In this document: piece by piece, positions 1 through 6,714 of the stretch
How positions within the stretch are numbered: the stretch's first letter is position 1
How the letters are laid out: each line of letters opens with the position of its first letter
Source: Lachnospiraceae bacterium
GTDB taxonomy: Bacteria > Bacillota > Clostridia > Lachnospirales > Lachnospiraceae
Direction: 5' to 3'
Assembly (NCBI GenBank): GCA_017475845.1
Contig: JAFVEU010000266.1
Location: 1-8,704 of the forward strand
Length of the DNA: 8,704 nucleotides
Notes under the pieces: model-generated
The model's input: only the letters and a program-made list of their open reading frames with translations
Told to the model about the DNA's origin: nothing
Database searches by the model: none
Position numbers and translations under genes: made by a program

Positions 1-579
1 CCGGGTTTCCTTAAAAGAAGCAAAACAAAACGTTATATCCACAGGTTTACCCATGCTGTCAGTGATTCCGGGGTGAAGATACCCATGCTTCGGAAAATAG
101 CGTTTGTCCAGCTGGATAAAGCCCTTGAACAGTTTCTCAATAATACCTATAATAAGGACGAAGATCTGTTTCTTCTTTCGGAATTGGCGATGTTAGCGGA
201 TGTGAATAATGAATCCGTAAAGGAGGCTGTCATGAAACAGAATTCACTTAAGGAATTGTACTGCGATGCGGAAAAGTTTTCCCAGAATATCGATGTTCAG
301 TTAATGCTCCTGGCTGAAGAATTTGCAGAGTATGACAGACAGAATGCATTGAATAAAGCAACAGAAAAAGGCATAAAAATAGGCGAAAAATCCGGCGAAA
401 AGCGTGGCGAAAAGCGTGGCGAGAAGCGCGGGATAACTATCGGTATCAACAAGATCAACGATCTGTATTCATGGCTCTATTCCAACGGCAGGGAAGCAGA
501 CGTAAAAAAAGCATTAACTGACCCGGCTTTCATGAAAGAACTACTAAAGGAATACAACAATTTCACCCCCATCAATTGA
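1..579 (+). CDS. Rpn-family recombination-promoting nuclease / PD-(D/E)XK transposase, C-terminal part (5' partial)
   Basis: The frame is open from base 1, so this is the last 192 codons of a gene starting outside the window. A GTG at 73 is in frame but has no ribosome site and lies inside conserved sequence, so I do not treat it as the start. The segment around residues 13-45 (RYIHRF, then a Phe-Val-Gln-Leu-Asp-Lys stretch) resembles the region after the nuclease core in Rpn proteins. The rest is helical and ends in Gly-Glu-Lys-Arg repeats before a final helix, a typical Rpn tail. Known of the family: Rpn proteins (YhgA-like) are DNA endonucleases that promote RecA-independent recombination and are related to transposases. 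The catalytic D/E-x-K residues would be in the missing N-terminal part, so activity cannot be judged. The gene converges on the minus-strand block and ends at a strong terminator. It could instead be a relic whose 5' part is damaged. Confidence 0.72.
   Translation, partial: PGFLKRSKTKRYIHRFTHAVSDSGVKIPMLRKIAFVQLDKALEQFLNNTYNKDEDLFLLSELAMLADVNNESVKEAVMKQNSLKELYCDAEKFSQNIDVQLMLLAEEFAEYDRQNALNKATEKGIKIGEKSGEKRGEKRGEKRGITIGINKINDLYSWLYSNGREADVKKALTDPAFMKELLKEYNNFTPIN
382..429 (+). repeat. Four tandem 12-bp units inside the Rpn-like gene
   Basis: Four 12-base units follow one another in frame (382-393, 394-405, 406-417, 418-429). Units 2 and 3 are identical (GGCGAAAAGCGT). Unit 1 differs in its last codon and unit 4 by third-position changes. 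They encode Gly-Glu-Lys-Ser once and Gly-Glu-Lys-Arg three times, within a longer Gly/Lys/Ile-rich stretch. Because the unit is a multiple of three, gain or loss of a copy would keep the frame. Similar charged repeats near the C-terminus are common in Rpn proteins, where copy number varies between homologues. Confidence 0.85.
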
Positions 580-604
580 TAAAACTGTTGATACATAAGG
601 AAAA

Positions 605-657
605 CACCCGGCAGGGTTCCGCTGTATGATGCGGTAAGCTGCCGGGTGCTGTTGTTT
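605..657. terminator. Bidirectional intrinsic terminator between convergent genes
   Basis: A perfect 10-bp stem is formed by CACCCGGCAG (605-614) and CTGCCGGGTG (639-648). A second internal 4-bp stem, CCGC (619-622) with GCGG (631-634), closes part of the loop. On the plus strand the stem is followed by a T-rich tail (GCTGTTGTTTATTT), and on the minus strand by TTTT. It sits 25 nt after the Rpn stop codon and 11 nt beyond the stop codon of the minus-strand secreted protein, so it can end both transcripts. Confidence 0.88.
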
Positions 658-659
658 AT

Positions 660-2807
660 TTATTCGACTTTCAGGGTAGTCTTGTATTTTTTCTTTGAAT
701 TATACTTCCTGTTCTCCGGATTTCCGTATACCGCTATGATCTTTGTGGTACCGGTGCCAACGACTGTTATCTTTCCGGTCTTCTCATCCACCATTGCTAC
801 CGATGGTTTGCTGGATATCCATTTGTTCGGAGCAAATGTAGTCATACTGATAAAGCTGTGTCCGCAAAGTTCTGCTCCCACGGAAGCGTATTCTTTCTTT
901 TTCATCTGCGGAACCTGCACAAACATCTCAACGGGTTCACCGAGCCTTATCCATCCGCCGTCATCCGACTTCTGCTCCAGGAAGATATTGATCCTTCCCC
1001 TTTTTTTCGGCTTCAAGTAACCCTTCTTATCCACAGTGGCAATGGATCTGTTATCCGTGGTAAAGCGATGGTTTACAAAGGGATCAAAGCCGTCCATGCT
1101 CACATAGCTGCTGAATTTCTTTGAGATCTTAACCGGAACCGCACCTATTGCTGTGGTGGATCTCATAACATCAAATTCGTAAGGGGCGGCATCGGCCGGA
1201 AGCTCCCCTATATCATATGCTTCCGTTTTATGGGCAGGGGCAAAGGGATCCACGTAAGGACTTGAAACGGTAGCCGGGACGGTATCGGATTGCTCATCTC
1301 CGGAACCGTATTCAAAGAACTCAAGGGGATTAAGCGAATGCTTTATGTAACACAAATACGAATATGACAAAACGAAACTTCTGTATTCCAGACTTCTCCC
1401 ATCTGAAGGGATGTACCATTTGAGGCTGTAATCCAGTCTGTCTCCGGGACGGATATTTTCAAAGAACTGTTCTTTTTCCGCTCCCCTCAGGGTCCTGTTA
1501 TTCTTGATGATATTTACCCGGAACCTCTCTCCGTCCCCAAGGCTTCCGACAGGGATCTTCTCCGTCTCATTCTTCACTGCATATACATTTGACATAAAGT
1601 CATGTTTTGTACGGTCATAAGAAGCACCGGTAGCACTGGCGACTTCCCTGAAAGGTTCGATGACCAGCCTGTAGGAATTCTTACGGACCGTAAATTCCCA
1701 ACATCCTGTCAGACTGGTATGATCATCCCAATCCGCATACTCAGAAGGAACAGCTTCGACTCTTATTGTATTTCCCTCTGCTGCAAGGGCAGCTTCGACT
1801 GCCGAATCGTCATTATAGTCGATCTTAACATCGTTGTTTCCGCTTGCCGTACGATAGTATACTCCTTCAATTACCATATCGTCGCTGCTCCAGGATCCAT
1901 CTCTTTTACCGTCACTCATTAAGTATGCGTGATCCTTAAGGATCTTCCTGAACTCACCGGCTGAGGCACCCATACGGATCTCATTTACATCCATGCCTAA
2001 TGATGTATAACTAATAAAAAATAACTCTGCCGTTACTCCTGCAAGATCGATATCAAACCAATCGGTAACGTCAACAACCCTGCGTTTTCCACTCATATTC
2101 ATAGTGTACATCCTGAGATTAAAATCCTCATAGGCATTAAGGATCTGTTCTTCACCGGGTTTAGGGTCCTTAAGCTTTTCAGCTCCTTTATCAGTAAGGA
2201 TCAAATAAGGAACACAGCCGTTATAATTGGAAGAATAAACCATGTCATTTACCCCCCATGGTATTGATCTGTCCTTAACATCGTTAAAAAAAGCCTCGGT
2301 GAGGTAACAATTGTAATATCCCCTGATGGTTTTCTTTGTTATCTGTCCTTTTTCTATCCTCACGCCATGAACGGTACCCTCATATCTGTCATAAGCATCC
2401 GATTCCGTGGGGGAAATGAGAGATTCCCGGTCTTTCTTTACGGAGAGAACAATATCAACGTCTATGGTATCCCCCGGCTTTAATCCCGCAATAGATGCAT
2501 CAACAATACTACTGTAGCCCTTACCGTTATACTTAATAGCTGATGAATTATCCGACACCTTGATCTCACAATCCGTCACATTCCTGCCCTCATAATCCGT
2601 AACGGTCCAGTCGAAATCGTCAGGATACACAAGATCTCCTTCAACTTTATATATACCCACAAATCCGTAGCCGGTTTCTCCCAGTATCTCAGGCTCCTTC
2701 TCTTCCACGACTCCTGCCGGATAAGCAGCAATAGCAGTAGTGCTTTCAGCAACGACCATTACTATGGTTAGCAAAAATGCCAAAAGACTGCGTCTTCTTC
2801 TTTCCAT
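660..2807 (-). CDS. Secreted protein with two C-terminal bacterial Ig-like (BIG2-type) domains, N-terminal part unassigned
   Basis: 715 residues from the ATG at 2807, chosen because AAGGAGG lies 9 nt upstream. The in-frame TTG at 2813 is only 3 nt from that site. A signal peptide is clear: four arginines (3-6), a hydrophobic core to about residue 19, and a likely cut near Ala-Ile-Ala-Ala (25-28). No lipobox cysteine, LPXTG motif or C-terminal membrane helix is seen, so the product is probably released or held non-covalently. Residues about 546-632 and 634-715 each carry the Ig-like group 2 pattern (Asn-Arg-Ser-Ile-Ala-Thr-Val-Asp-x-x-Gly; Lys-Pro-Ser-Val-Ala-Met-Val-Asp-x-x-Thr-Gly). Residues about 30-540 look beta-rich, with recurring Pro-Gly-Asp turns (Leu-Lys-Pro-Gly-Asp near 110, Ile-Arg-Pro-Gly-Asp near 454), but I recognise no family or catalytic motif. 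A role in adhesion or cell-surface structure is inference. It has its own promoter. Confidence 0.85.
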   Translation of the reverse strand: MERRRRSLLAFLLTIVMVVAESTTAIAAYPAGVVEEKEPEILGETGYGFVGIYKVEGDLVYPDDFDWTVTDYEGRNVTDCEIKVSDNSSAIKYNGKGYSSIVDASIAGLKPGDTIDVDIVLSVKKDRESLISPTESDAYDRYEGTVHGVRIEKGQITKKTIRGYYNCYLTEAFFNDVKDRSIPWGVNDMVYSSNYNGCVPYLILTDKGAEKLKDPKPGEEQILNAYEDFNLRMYTMNMSGKRRVVDVTDWFDIDLAGVTAELFFISYTSLGMDVNEIRMGASAGEFRKILKDHAYLMSDGKRDGSWSSDDMVIEGVYYRTASGNNDVKIDYNDDSAVEAALAAEGNTIRVEAVPSEYADWDDHTSLTGCWEFTVRKNSYRLVIEPFREVASATGASYDRTKHDFMSNVYAVKNETEKIPVGSLGDGERFRVNIIKNNRTLRGAEKEQFFENIRPGDRLDYSLKWYIPSDGRSLEYRSFVLSYSYLCYIKHSLNPLEFFEYGSGDEQSDTVPATVSSPYVDPFAPAHKTEAYDIGELPADAAPYEFDVMRSTTAIGAVPVKISKKFSSYVSMDGFDPFVNHRFTTDNRSIATVDKKGYLKPKKRGRINIFLEQKSDDGGWIRLGEPVEMFVQVPQMKKKEYASVGAELCGHSFISMTTFAPNKWISSKPSVAMVDEKTGKITVVGTGTTKIIAVYGNPENRKYNSKKKYKTTLKVE

Positions 2808-2816
2808 ACCCAACTC

Positions 2817-2823
2817 CCTCCTT
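2817..2823 (-). promoter_or_regulatory. Ribosome binding site that fixes the start of the secreted Ig-like protein
   Basis: The minus strand reads AAGGAGG, a full match to the anti-Shine-Dalgarno complement, followed by 9 nt and then ATG at 2807. The alternative TTG codon at 2813 would be only 3 nt away, too close for efficient initiation. This supports a 715-residue product. Confidence 0.85.
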
Positions 2824-2844
2824 AAGCCGGACTACACCCAAAGC

Positions 2845-2890
2845 CAAATGGTTTTTTGAACAGGTTCAAACGCCATTTGTTCTTCTGGCG
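2845..2890 (-). promoter_or_regulatory. Overlapping inverted repeats in the 5' leader of the secreted protein gene
   Basis: Two dyads share bases. The larger pairs CAAATGG (2845-2851) with CCATTTG (2873-2879) and, inside it, TTTGAAC (2855-2861) with GTTCAAA (2864-2870). The smaller pairs CGCCA (2871-2875) with TGGCG (2886-2890). Bases 2873-2875 are needed by both, so the two hairpins exclude each other in full form. The region lies about 10-55 nt downstream of the predicted transcription start and 22 nt or more before the ribosome site. No U-run follows, so it is not a standard terminator. It could be an operator for a dimeric regulator, an RNA switch, or an mRNA-stabilising element. Which of these applies is not visible. 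Confidence 0.45.
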
Positions 2891-2904
2891 CTTGTATCAT
2901 AATA

Positions 2905-2933
2905 ATTATATACCTCTCCGAAGTGTTTTTGAA
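2905..2933 (-). promoter_or_regulatory. Sigma-70/A-type promoter of the secreted Ig-like protein
   Basis: On the minus strand there is a perfect -10 box TATAAT (2905-2910), separated by 17 bp from TTCAAA (2928-2933), which matches 4 of 6 bases of TTGACA. Transcription would start near 2898, giving a leader of about 90 nt that contains the overlapping inverted repeats. The promoter lies in the gap after the ligase gene, so the secreted protein can be expressed independently of the upstream pair. No terminator is visible between the ligase stop codon and this promoter, so read-through is also possible. Confidence 0.68.
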
Positions 2934-2978
2934 TATTTCGCAAATAACAATTCTGTAAATCTTTAACCCAAAATACTA

Positions 2979-4658
2979 TTATTCCCCCTTCAGGCTGTAA
3001 AAACCTGTTGAAAATAAAGCCAATGCCAGAGGAGTAACACAGAGAGAAGAATCATTTATCAGTCCTGCCGCCATAAAAGATATAAGAGATGCACTTAAAG
3101 CAGCAGCAATGATCCTTTCCCCTTTGTCCCGCTCCGGATCTCTTTTAGCTAAAATCCTTAAAGAGGTTATAAACAGCTGTCCTGCCATAAAGAGCAGGAC
3201 AAAAAGAAAGGGAAGCCCCAGCTGAAGGGCAGTCTGAAGATAGAAACTATGCGGCTTCAGCACAAGCTCTTCATAGGGAAGTCCCGAACGAAGTATCTTC
3301 TCAATATCATTCTGTGGAAAGATAAAGGGGAAGGCATCAGGGCCGCAGCCAAAGAGCCAGCATTTTTTTAATAACGGTAGTGATCTATCCCAGATATATC
3401 CCCTTCCATGAAGGAAGCCCTCCCGTTCAGTAAAAAGCCCTGCAGTCTCGGCAGGCGCAAGGTCCACAAGCTTTCCGTAAGCGTTCATGGAATGGCAGCT
3501 GCCCTTTTCATCCTGTCCAAAATAAAAATCCCTGTCAGCTAAATGGACCAAAAAGCCTCTTTCCCCGCTCTTAAGCTCCATGGGATTAAAGTGAAAGTCC
3601 TTAAAAGCACTGTCCTCCGGAAGCATGGCCACAAGGGTGTTTCTCTCCGGATCGCCCTCATAGGGTATCTTTTCTCCATCCTCGTTTAATATAGTGAATT
3701 CTTCATATCCGTATTCATCAAAGTCTTCCCGGATAAGGATCTTCTCATTACCTGCGGAAAATTCCGCATATCTTCCCCCCGTCCGCAGACTTAAGTCCCC
3801 GAATCCCGAGGGAGAATATGAAGTTTCATAGAGTATCAGGACAAGGATAAGGGCAACAGATACAAGGATCCCGGTCATAATAGCGATCTTCCTTTTGTCC
3901 TTCCCGAAGAAAAAGAGACAGATCCCGGATATCAGGCCTGTGGCTGATCCAGCCATTCCTGCCGCAGAGCCGGAGAGAAAAAGAAGGATCACGAGAAGTA
4001 TGGACAGGAATAGAAGCAAGCGCCACCGGACAGTGGGATTCTTTTCAAAAAAGCCCATGATCATGATGATAAACACCGGAAGAAAGACCGCCCCATAGCT
4101 TCCCACATAATCAGGATTGTAGAGAGATACCGCCACCGGGACTCCTCTTAACGCCTGGGTCATTCCCCAAACGCATGTTATAAAAACGTTTATACATATA
4201 CATCTCATAATGAGGAGTAGTTTACTGTCCCTGTCTCCGGGACTGTATTTTACTATAAGCCCGGTTCCGTAAAATACGATGATATAGGAGACTATAACGG
4301 GAAAGGGCTCAAAGAGCTCGTTCGCTCCCCTTAAGGAAACGGTTTTATTAACTGAAAAAACAAAGGAAAGGATCAGAAACAGGAAAAGCACTATCCCCGG
4401 CATAAACTCCTTAAAGGTCAGGGAATGCCTGAAACGCAGGAGAAGGGTAATAAGGATCCACACGGATATAAAAAGAAGGAAAAAGACCTTCACCACCAGA
4501 AACTCATCATATTGAAGGGCATTATCCGGAGCAAAATCGAAACCGGCATAGCGGTTCCCTGCCATAAGCGGAAGCTCTGCCAGTGAATAGAACAGAAACA
4601 ATATACAGACAGGCAGCATATCCCGTATCGGGACCTTGGTTCTCTTGGCTTTTTTCAT
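2979..4658 (-). CDS. O-antigen ligase/polymerase-like (Wzy/WaaL superfamily) membrane protein with large external loop
   Basis: 559 residues, strongly hydrophobic, with about ten or more membrane helices (for example 14-32, 56-74, 86-102, 120-137, 148-165, 189-204, 213-229, 258-277, 481-500, 518-549). Between about residues 279 and 465 is a polar segment, predicted outside the membrane, holding the family signatures: Gly-Arg-Gly-Tyr-Ile-Trp (418-423), Phe-Gly-Cys-Gly-Pro-Asp (436-441), Phe-Pro-Gln-Asn-Asp (447-451) and Lys-Pro-His-Ser (468-471). In WaaL-type enzymes an external Arg and His are essential; Arg419 and His470 are the likely equivalents. The superfamily moves or polymerises undecaprenyl-linked glycans at the outer face of the membrane. 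In a Gram-positive cell the product would be a capsule, exopolysaccharide or teichuronic-type polymer rather than LPS (inference). The gene follows the EAL gene by 21 bp, probably in one operon. The ribosome site (GGGAG, 4 nt before ATG) is weak, which fits coupled translation. Polymerase and ligase activities cannot be told apart from sequence. Confidence 0.82.
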   Translation of the reverse strand: MKKAKRTKVPIRDMLPVCILFLFYSLAELPLMAGNRYAGFDFAPDNALQYDEFLVVKVFFLLFISVWILITLLLRFRHSLTFKEFMPGIVLFLFLILSFVFSVNKTVSLRGANELFEPFPVIVSYIIVFYGTGLIVKYSPGDRDSKLLLIMRCICINVFITCVWGMTQALRGVPVAVSLYNPDYVGSYGAVFLPVFIIMIMGFFEKNPTVRWRLLLFLSILLVILLFLSGSAAGMAGSATGLISGICLFFFGKDKRKIAIMTGILVSVALILVLILYETSYSPSGFGDLSLRTGGRYAEFSAGNEKILIREDFDEYGYEEFTILNEDGEKIPYEGDPERNTLVAMLPEDSAFKDFHFNPMELKSGERGFLVHLADRDFYFGQDEKGSCHSMNAYGKLVDLAPAETAGLFTEREGFLHGRGYIWDRSLPLLKKCWLFGCGPDAFPFIFPQNDIEKILRSGLPYEELVLKPHSFYLQTALQLGLPFLFVLLFMAGQLFITSLRILAKRDPERDKGERIIAAALSASLISFMAAGLINDSSLCVTPLALALFSTGFYSLKGE

Positions 4659-4679
4659 ATCTCTCCCGGCCTTCGGATA

Positions 4680-6593
4680 TCACATCCCCTGTAACAGTTC
4701 AACGAACTTGTCCTCGGACAGGGGAAGGGAATAGAGGAAGCCCTGGAGGAATTCCACATTGAGCTTAAGGAGCCTGTTCTTCTGCTCCTCTGTTTCCACG
4801 CCCTCCACAACAACGGTAAACTTAAGCTCTTTAAGCATACGGATTATATGGCTTAAGATGATATCCTTCTTCTCCTCCAGTCCGGCCTGCCACAGCATCT
4901 TCCGGTCTATCTTTATGGAAGTGAAGGGATGCTTGATCAGGTTTTCAAAATCCGTGTCCCCTTCACCGAAATCATCCAGGGAGATAAGAAAACCGCTCTG
5001 CCGGAGACCTTTTACAGCCCTTTCAAGCATTTCCTCATTATAGGAAAAAATATCACTTGATATTTCAAGATTGATCCTTCTGGTATTGGTGCCGTATTTG
5101 CCTGCGATATCCGTTAAACGGCGGGCCAGGTTCTCGTCCATACACTGCACAGAGGACAGATTCACGGAAATAAAGTCCATGCCGTACTGCTCCGGATGCT
5201 GCTCCGCCACAAAGGCGCAGACCTTCTCGAAGACTATATCTCCTATCTTTCCTATCACACCCATGTGTTCAGCCACACGTATGAATTCCTCGGGAGGAAT
5301 GGCTCCTATCACCTCATCGGTATATCTGACCAGTGCCTCTGCCGAACGGAAGGATCCGGTATTCGTGTCAATGATGGGCTGATAGCACACTGTCATATCC
5401 CTGCTCCTCAACCCACGCCTTATGGCCTCCTCCACGCTTTTCAGCCTCTTTTCGCTGTTTATGCCGTCCACCACATACACAGGTTCCTTTATAAGGGGAT
5501 TGTAACCGGAACCGGCTATGGCCATGAGCTGATCCACGTTCATTACCTTGTCGGGAATGGTGGTAACGCATATCTGCATGGGAACGGCAACATTCATTCC
5601 CGGAACATCCCATTTCTTATTAAAGCGCTGTCTGATGGTCTCGGCCATTTCCACCGCCTTCTTCTCCGACATGTTATAGAGGAGCATGGTTATGATACCG
5701 GAGGAGGGATAATAGATATTGCAGCCCTGTCCCCCGAGAAAACGGAGATAGGAGGTTATGCCCCTTATAAGCTCAAAGACGTTGCTGCGTCCGAAGATGG
5801 AGAAATAATAATCCATGTTCGGGATCTTTATGGATATGACCGAGGAAGTATAACGGCCGGTATATAATATTTCCGCTTCCTTTATGAGAGCGTATCCCGT
5901 CATGGCACCGCTCTCGTTGTCAAATAAAGTATTGGCGTTCTCTATGGCGATGAAGACCCCAAGTGCACAGAGAGTCTGCAGATAAAGAGCAGCCCTCAGA
6001 TAGGGATGGGTGGCTGAGATCAGGACACTGGCTGCACTTCCGCCGTAAAAGATCCAGGTATATATGAGATTATCCCCCAAAGCCCTCCGGTACCTTATAA
6101 GGACATAGAGGGAGATAATAAAATAGATCACCACCACATAGAAGTACAGATTGTATAAGGGTCCCCGGATATAGTTCCCGTCCCGCTCCAGAACGTATAG
6201 CTGCTTCTGCAGTACCGGGATTACGGAAAATATGATGAGTACGGCCTCGGGAATGAAAAAGATCATCTTCTGCCGCTTTGTCATCAGATAGTTGGTCCTT
6301 GTCATGTGGATTATGTACATGGTGTACATGCAGGCAAGGGAATTGTGGATTATATGGGACAAAAAGATGCTCACTGTCTCAACATAATAATTGAAGCAGG
6401 AGGGATCATTACGCATGACCACCTGTATAAGATCCATTATGGCCGTGATATGCAGGAAATAGATGATGCCCATGAAAAGCTTGCTCATATTCCTGCCTTT
6501 TCTTCTGGAACGGAAATAGATTATCAGCAAAAACAGCGAGAGAAAGATGGCGCTGATATCAAAATTTATGTTATATCTTCCATCAGGATACAT
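4680..6593 (-). CDS. Membrane-bound c-di-GMP signalling protein: about 7 TM helices, degenerate GGDEF, EAL domain
   Basis: 637 residues. About seven membrane helices lie in residues 11-217 and probably form a sensor. Residues about 225-375 align in layout with GGDEF (Asn-Glu-Ser-Gly-Ala-Met-Thr-Gly replaces the usual D-x-LTG-L start), but the GGDEF signature is gone; Tyr-Tyr-Pro-Ser-Ser-Gly stands there, so no cyclase activity is expected. Residues about 385-637 are an EAL domain with Glu419 (EALVR), Asn478 (VNLS), Glu510 (LEISS), Asp540-Asp541 (LDDFG), Lys561 (IKID), Glu597 (EGVE) and Gln617 (QGF), the known substrate and metal ligands of c-di-GMP phosphodiesterases. Two features are off-consensus: the second Glu of E-x-T-E is Ser513, and loop 6 reads GEGDTD instead of GTGYSS. 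It could be a weak phosphodiesterase or a c-di-GMP receptor. The start is supported by AGAGGGG 10 nt upstream. It is first in the operon with the ligase gene. Confidence 0.9.
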   Translation of the reverse strand: MYPDGRYNINFDISAIFLSLFLLIIYFRSRRKGRNMSKLFMGIIYFLHITAIMDLIQVVMRNDPSCFNYYVETVSIFLSHIIHNSLACMYTMYIIHMTRTNYLMTKRQKMIFFIPEAVLIIFSVIPVLQKQLYVLERDGNYIRGPLYNLYFYVVVIYFIISLYVLIRYRRALGDNLIYTWIFYGGSAASVLISATHPYLRAALYLQTLCALGVFIAIENANTLFDNESGAMTGYALIKEAEILYTGRYTSSVISIKIPNMDYYFSIFGRSNVFELIRGITSYLRFLGGQGCNIYYPSSGIITMLLYNMSEKKAVEMAETIRQRFNKKWDVPGMNVAVPMQICVTTIPDKVMNVDQLMAIAGSGYNPLIKEPVYVVDGINSEKRLKSVEEAIRRGLRSRDMTVCYQPIIDTNTGSFRSAEALVRYTDEVIGAIPPEEFIRVAEHMGVIGKIGDIVFEKVCAFVAEQHPEQYGMDFISVNLSSVQCMDENLARRLTDIAGKYGTNTRRINLEISSDIFSYNEEMLERAVKGLRQSGFLISLDDFGEGDTDFENLIKHPFTSIKIDRKMLWQAGLEEKKDIILSHIIRMLKELKFTVVVEGVETEEQKNRLLKLNVEFLQGFLYSLPLSEDKFVELLQGM

Positions 6594-6646
6594 ATACGCA
6601 ATACCCCTCTTATGGCATATCGGGCTACTCTAACAACGACGGTATC

Positions 6647-6675
6647 ATTATACCCCAAAACAACACTGAAAAAAA
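6647..6675 (-). promoter_or_regulatory. Promoter of the EAL-ligase operon
   Basis: The minus strand carries TATAAT at 6647-6652. At 17-bp spacing the -35 position (6670-6675) is only TTTTTT, part of a T7 tract, so a recognisable TTGACA is absent. Transcription would start near 6640, leaving a leader of about 47 nt with AGAGGGG before the ATG at 6593. The call rests mainly on the perfect -10 box, its position, and the matching arrangement on the other strand. Confidence 0.55.
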
Positions 6676-6679
6676 TCCT

Positions 6680-6708
6680 TTTTTTATGATAAACAGTTAG
6701 GATATAAT
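6680..6708 (+). promoter_or_regulatory. Promoter of the rsmF-like gene, probably giving a leaderless or near-leaderless mRNA
   Basis: TATAAT at 6703-6708 is preceded at 17-bp spacing by TTTTTT (6680-6685), part of a T7 tract. Transcription normally begins about 6-7 nt after the -10 box, which is 6714-6715, the ATG itself. No Shine-Dalgarno sequence lies at a usual distance; AGGA at 6699-6702 is 12 nt from the ATG and overlaps the promoter. An upstream alternative promoter would have to lie within the divergent region and none was seen. Confidence 0.5.
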
Positions 6709-6714
6709 ACCATT

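Noticed and set aside
73..75. GTG as the start of the Rpn-like gene
   Set aside because: The frame stays open to base 1, upstream residues fit the Rpn family, and no ribosome site precedes the GTG.
646..1020. A 124-codon plus-strand open frame at the end of the secreted protein gene
   Set aside because: It overlaps the terminator stem and lies opposite the Ig-like domains, and its translation is low-complexity hydrophobic sequence typical of an antisense frame.
2811..2813. TTG as the start of the secreted protein
   Set aside because: It is only 3 nt from AAGGAGG, while the ATG at 2807 has an ideal 9-nt spacing.
2845..2890. The leader structure as a known riboswitch, including c-di-GMP (GEMM) types
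   Set aside because: The dyads are short and simple, and I could not find the conserved core bases or tetraloop-receptor pattern of c-di-GMP or other common riboswitches.
5196..5867. A 223-codon plus-strand open frame inside the EAL gene
   Set aside because: It lies wholly opposite a well-supported EAL/GGDEF coding region, has no domain-like sequence and no ribosome site that I can see; it is a shadow frame.
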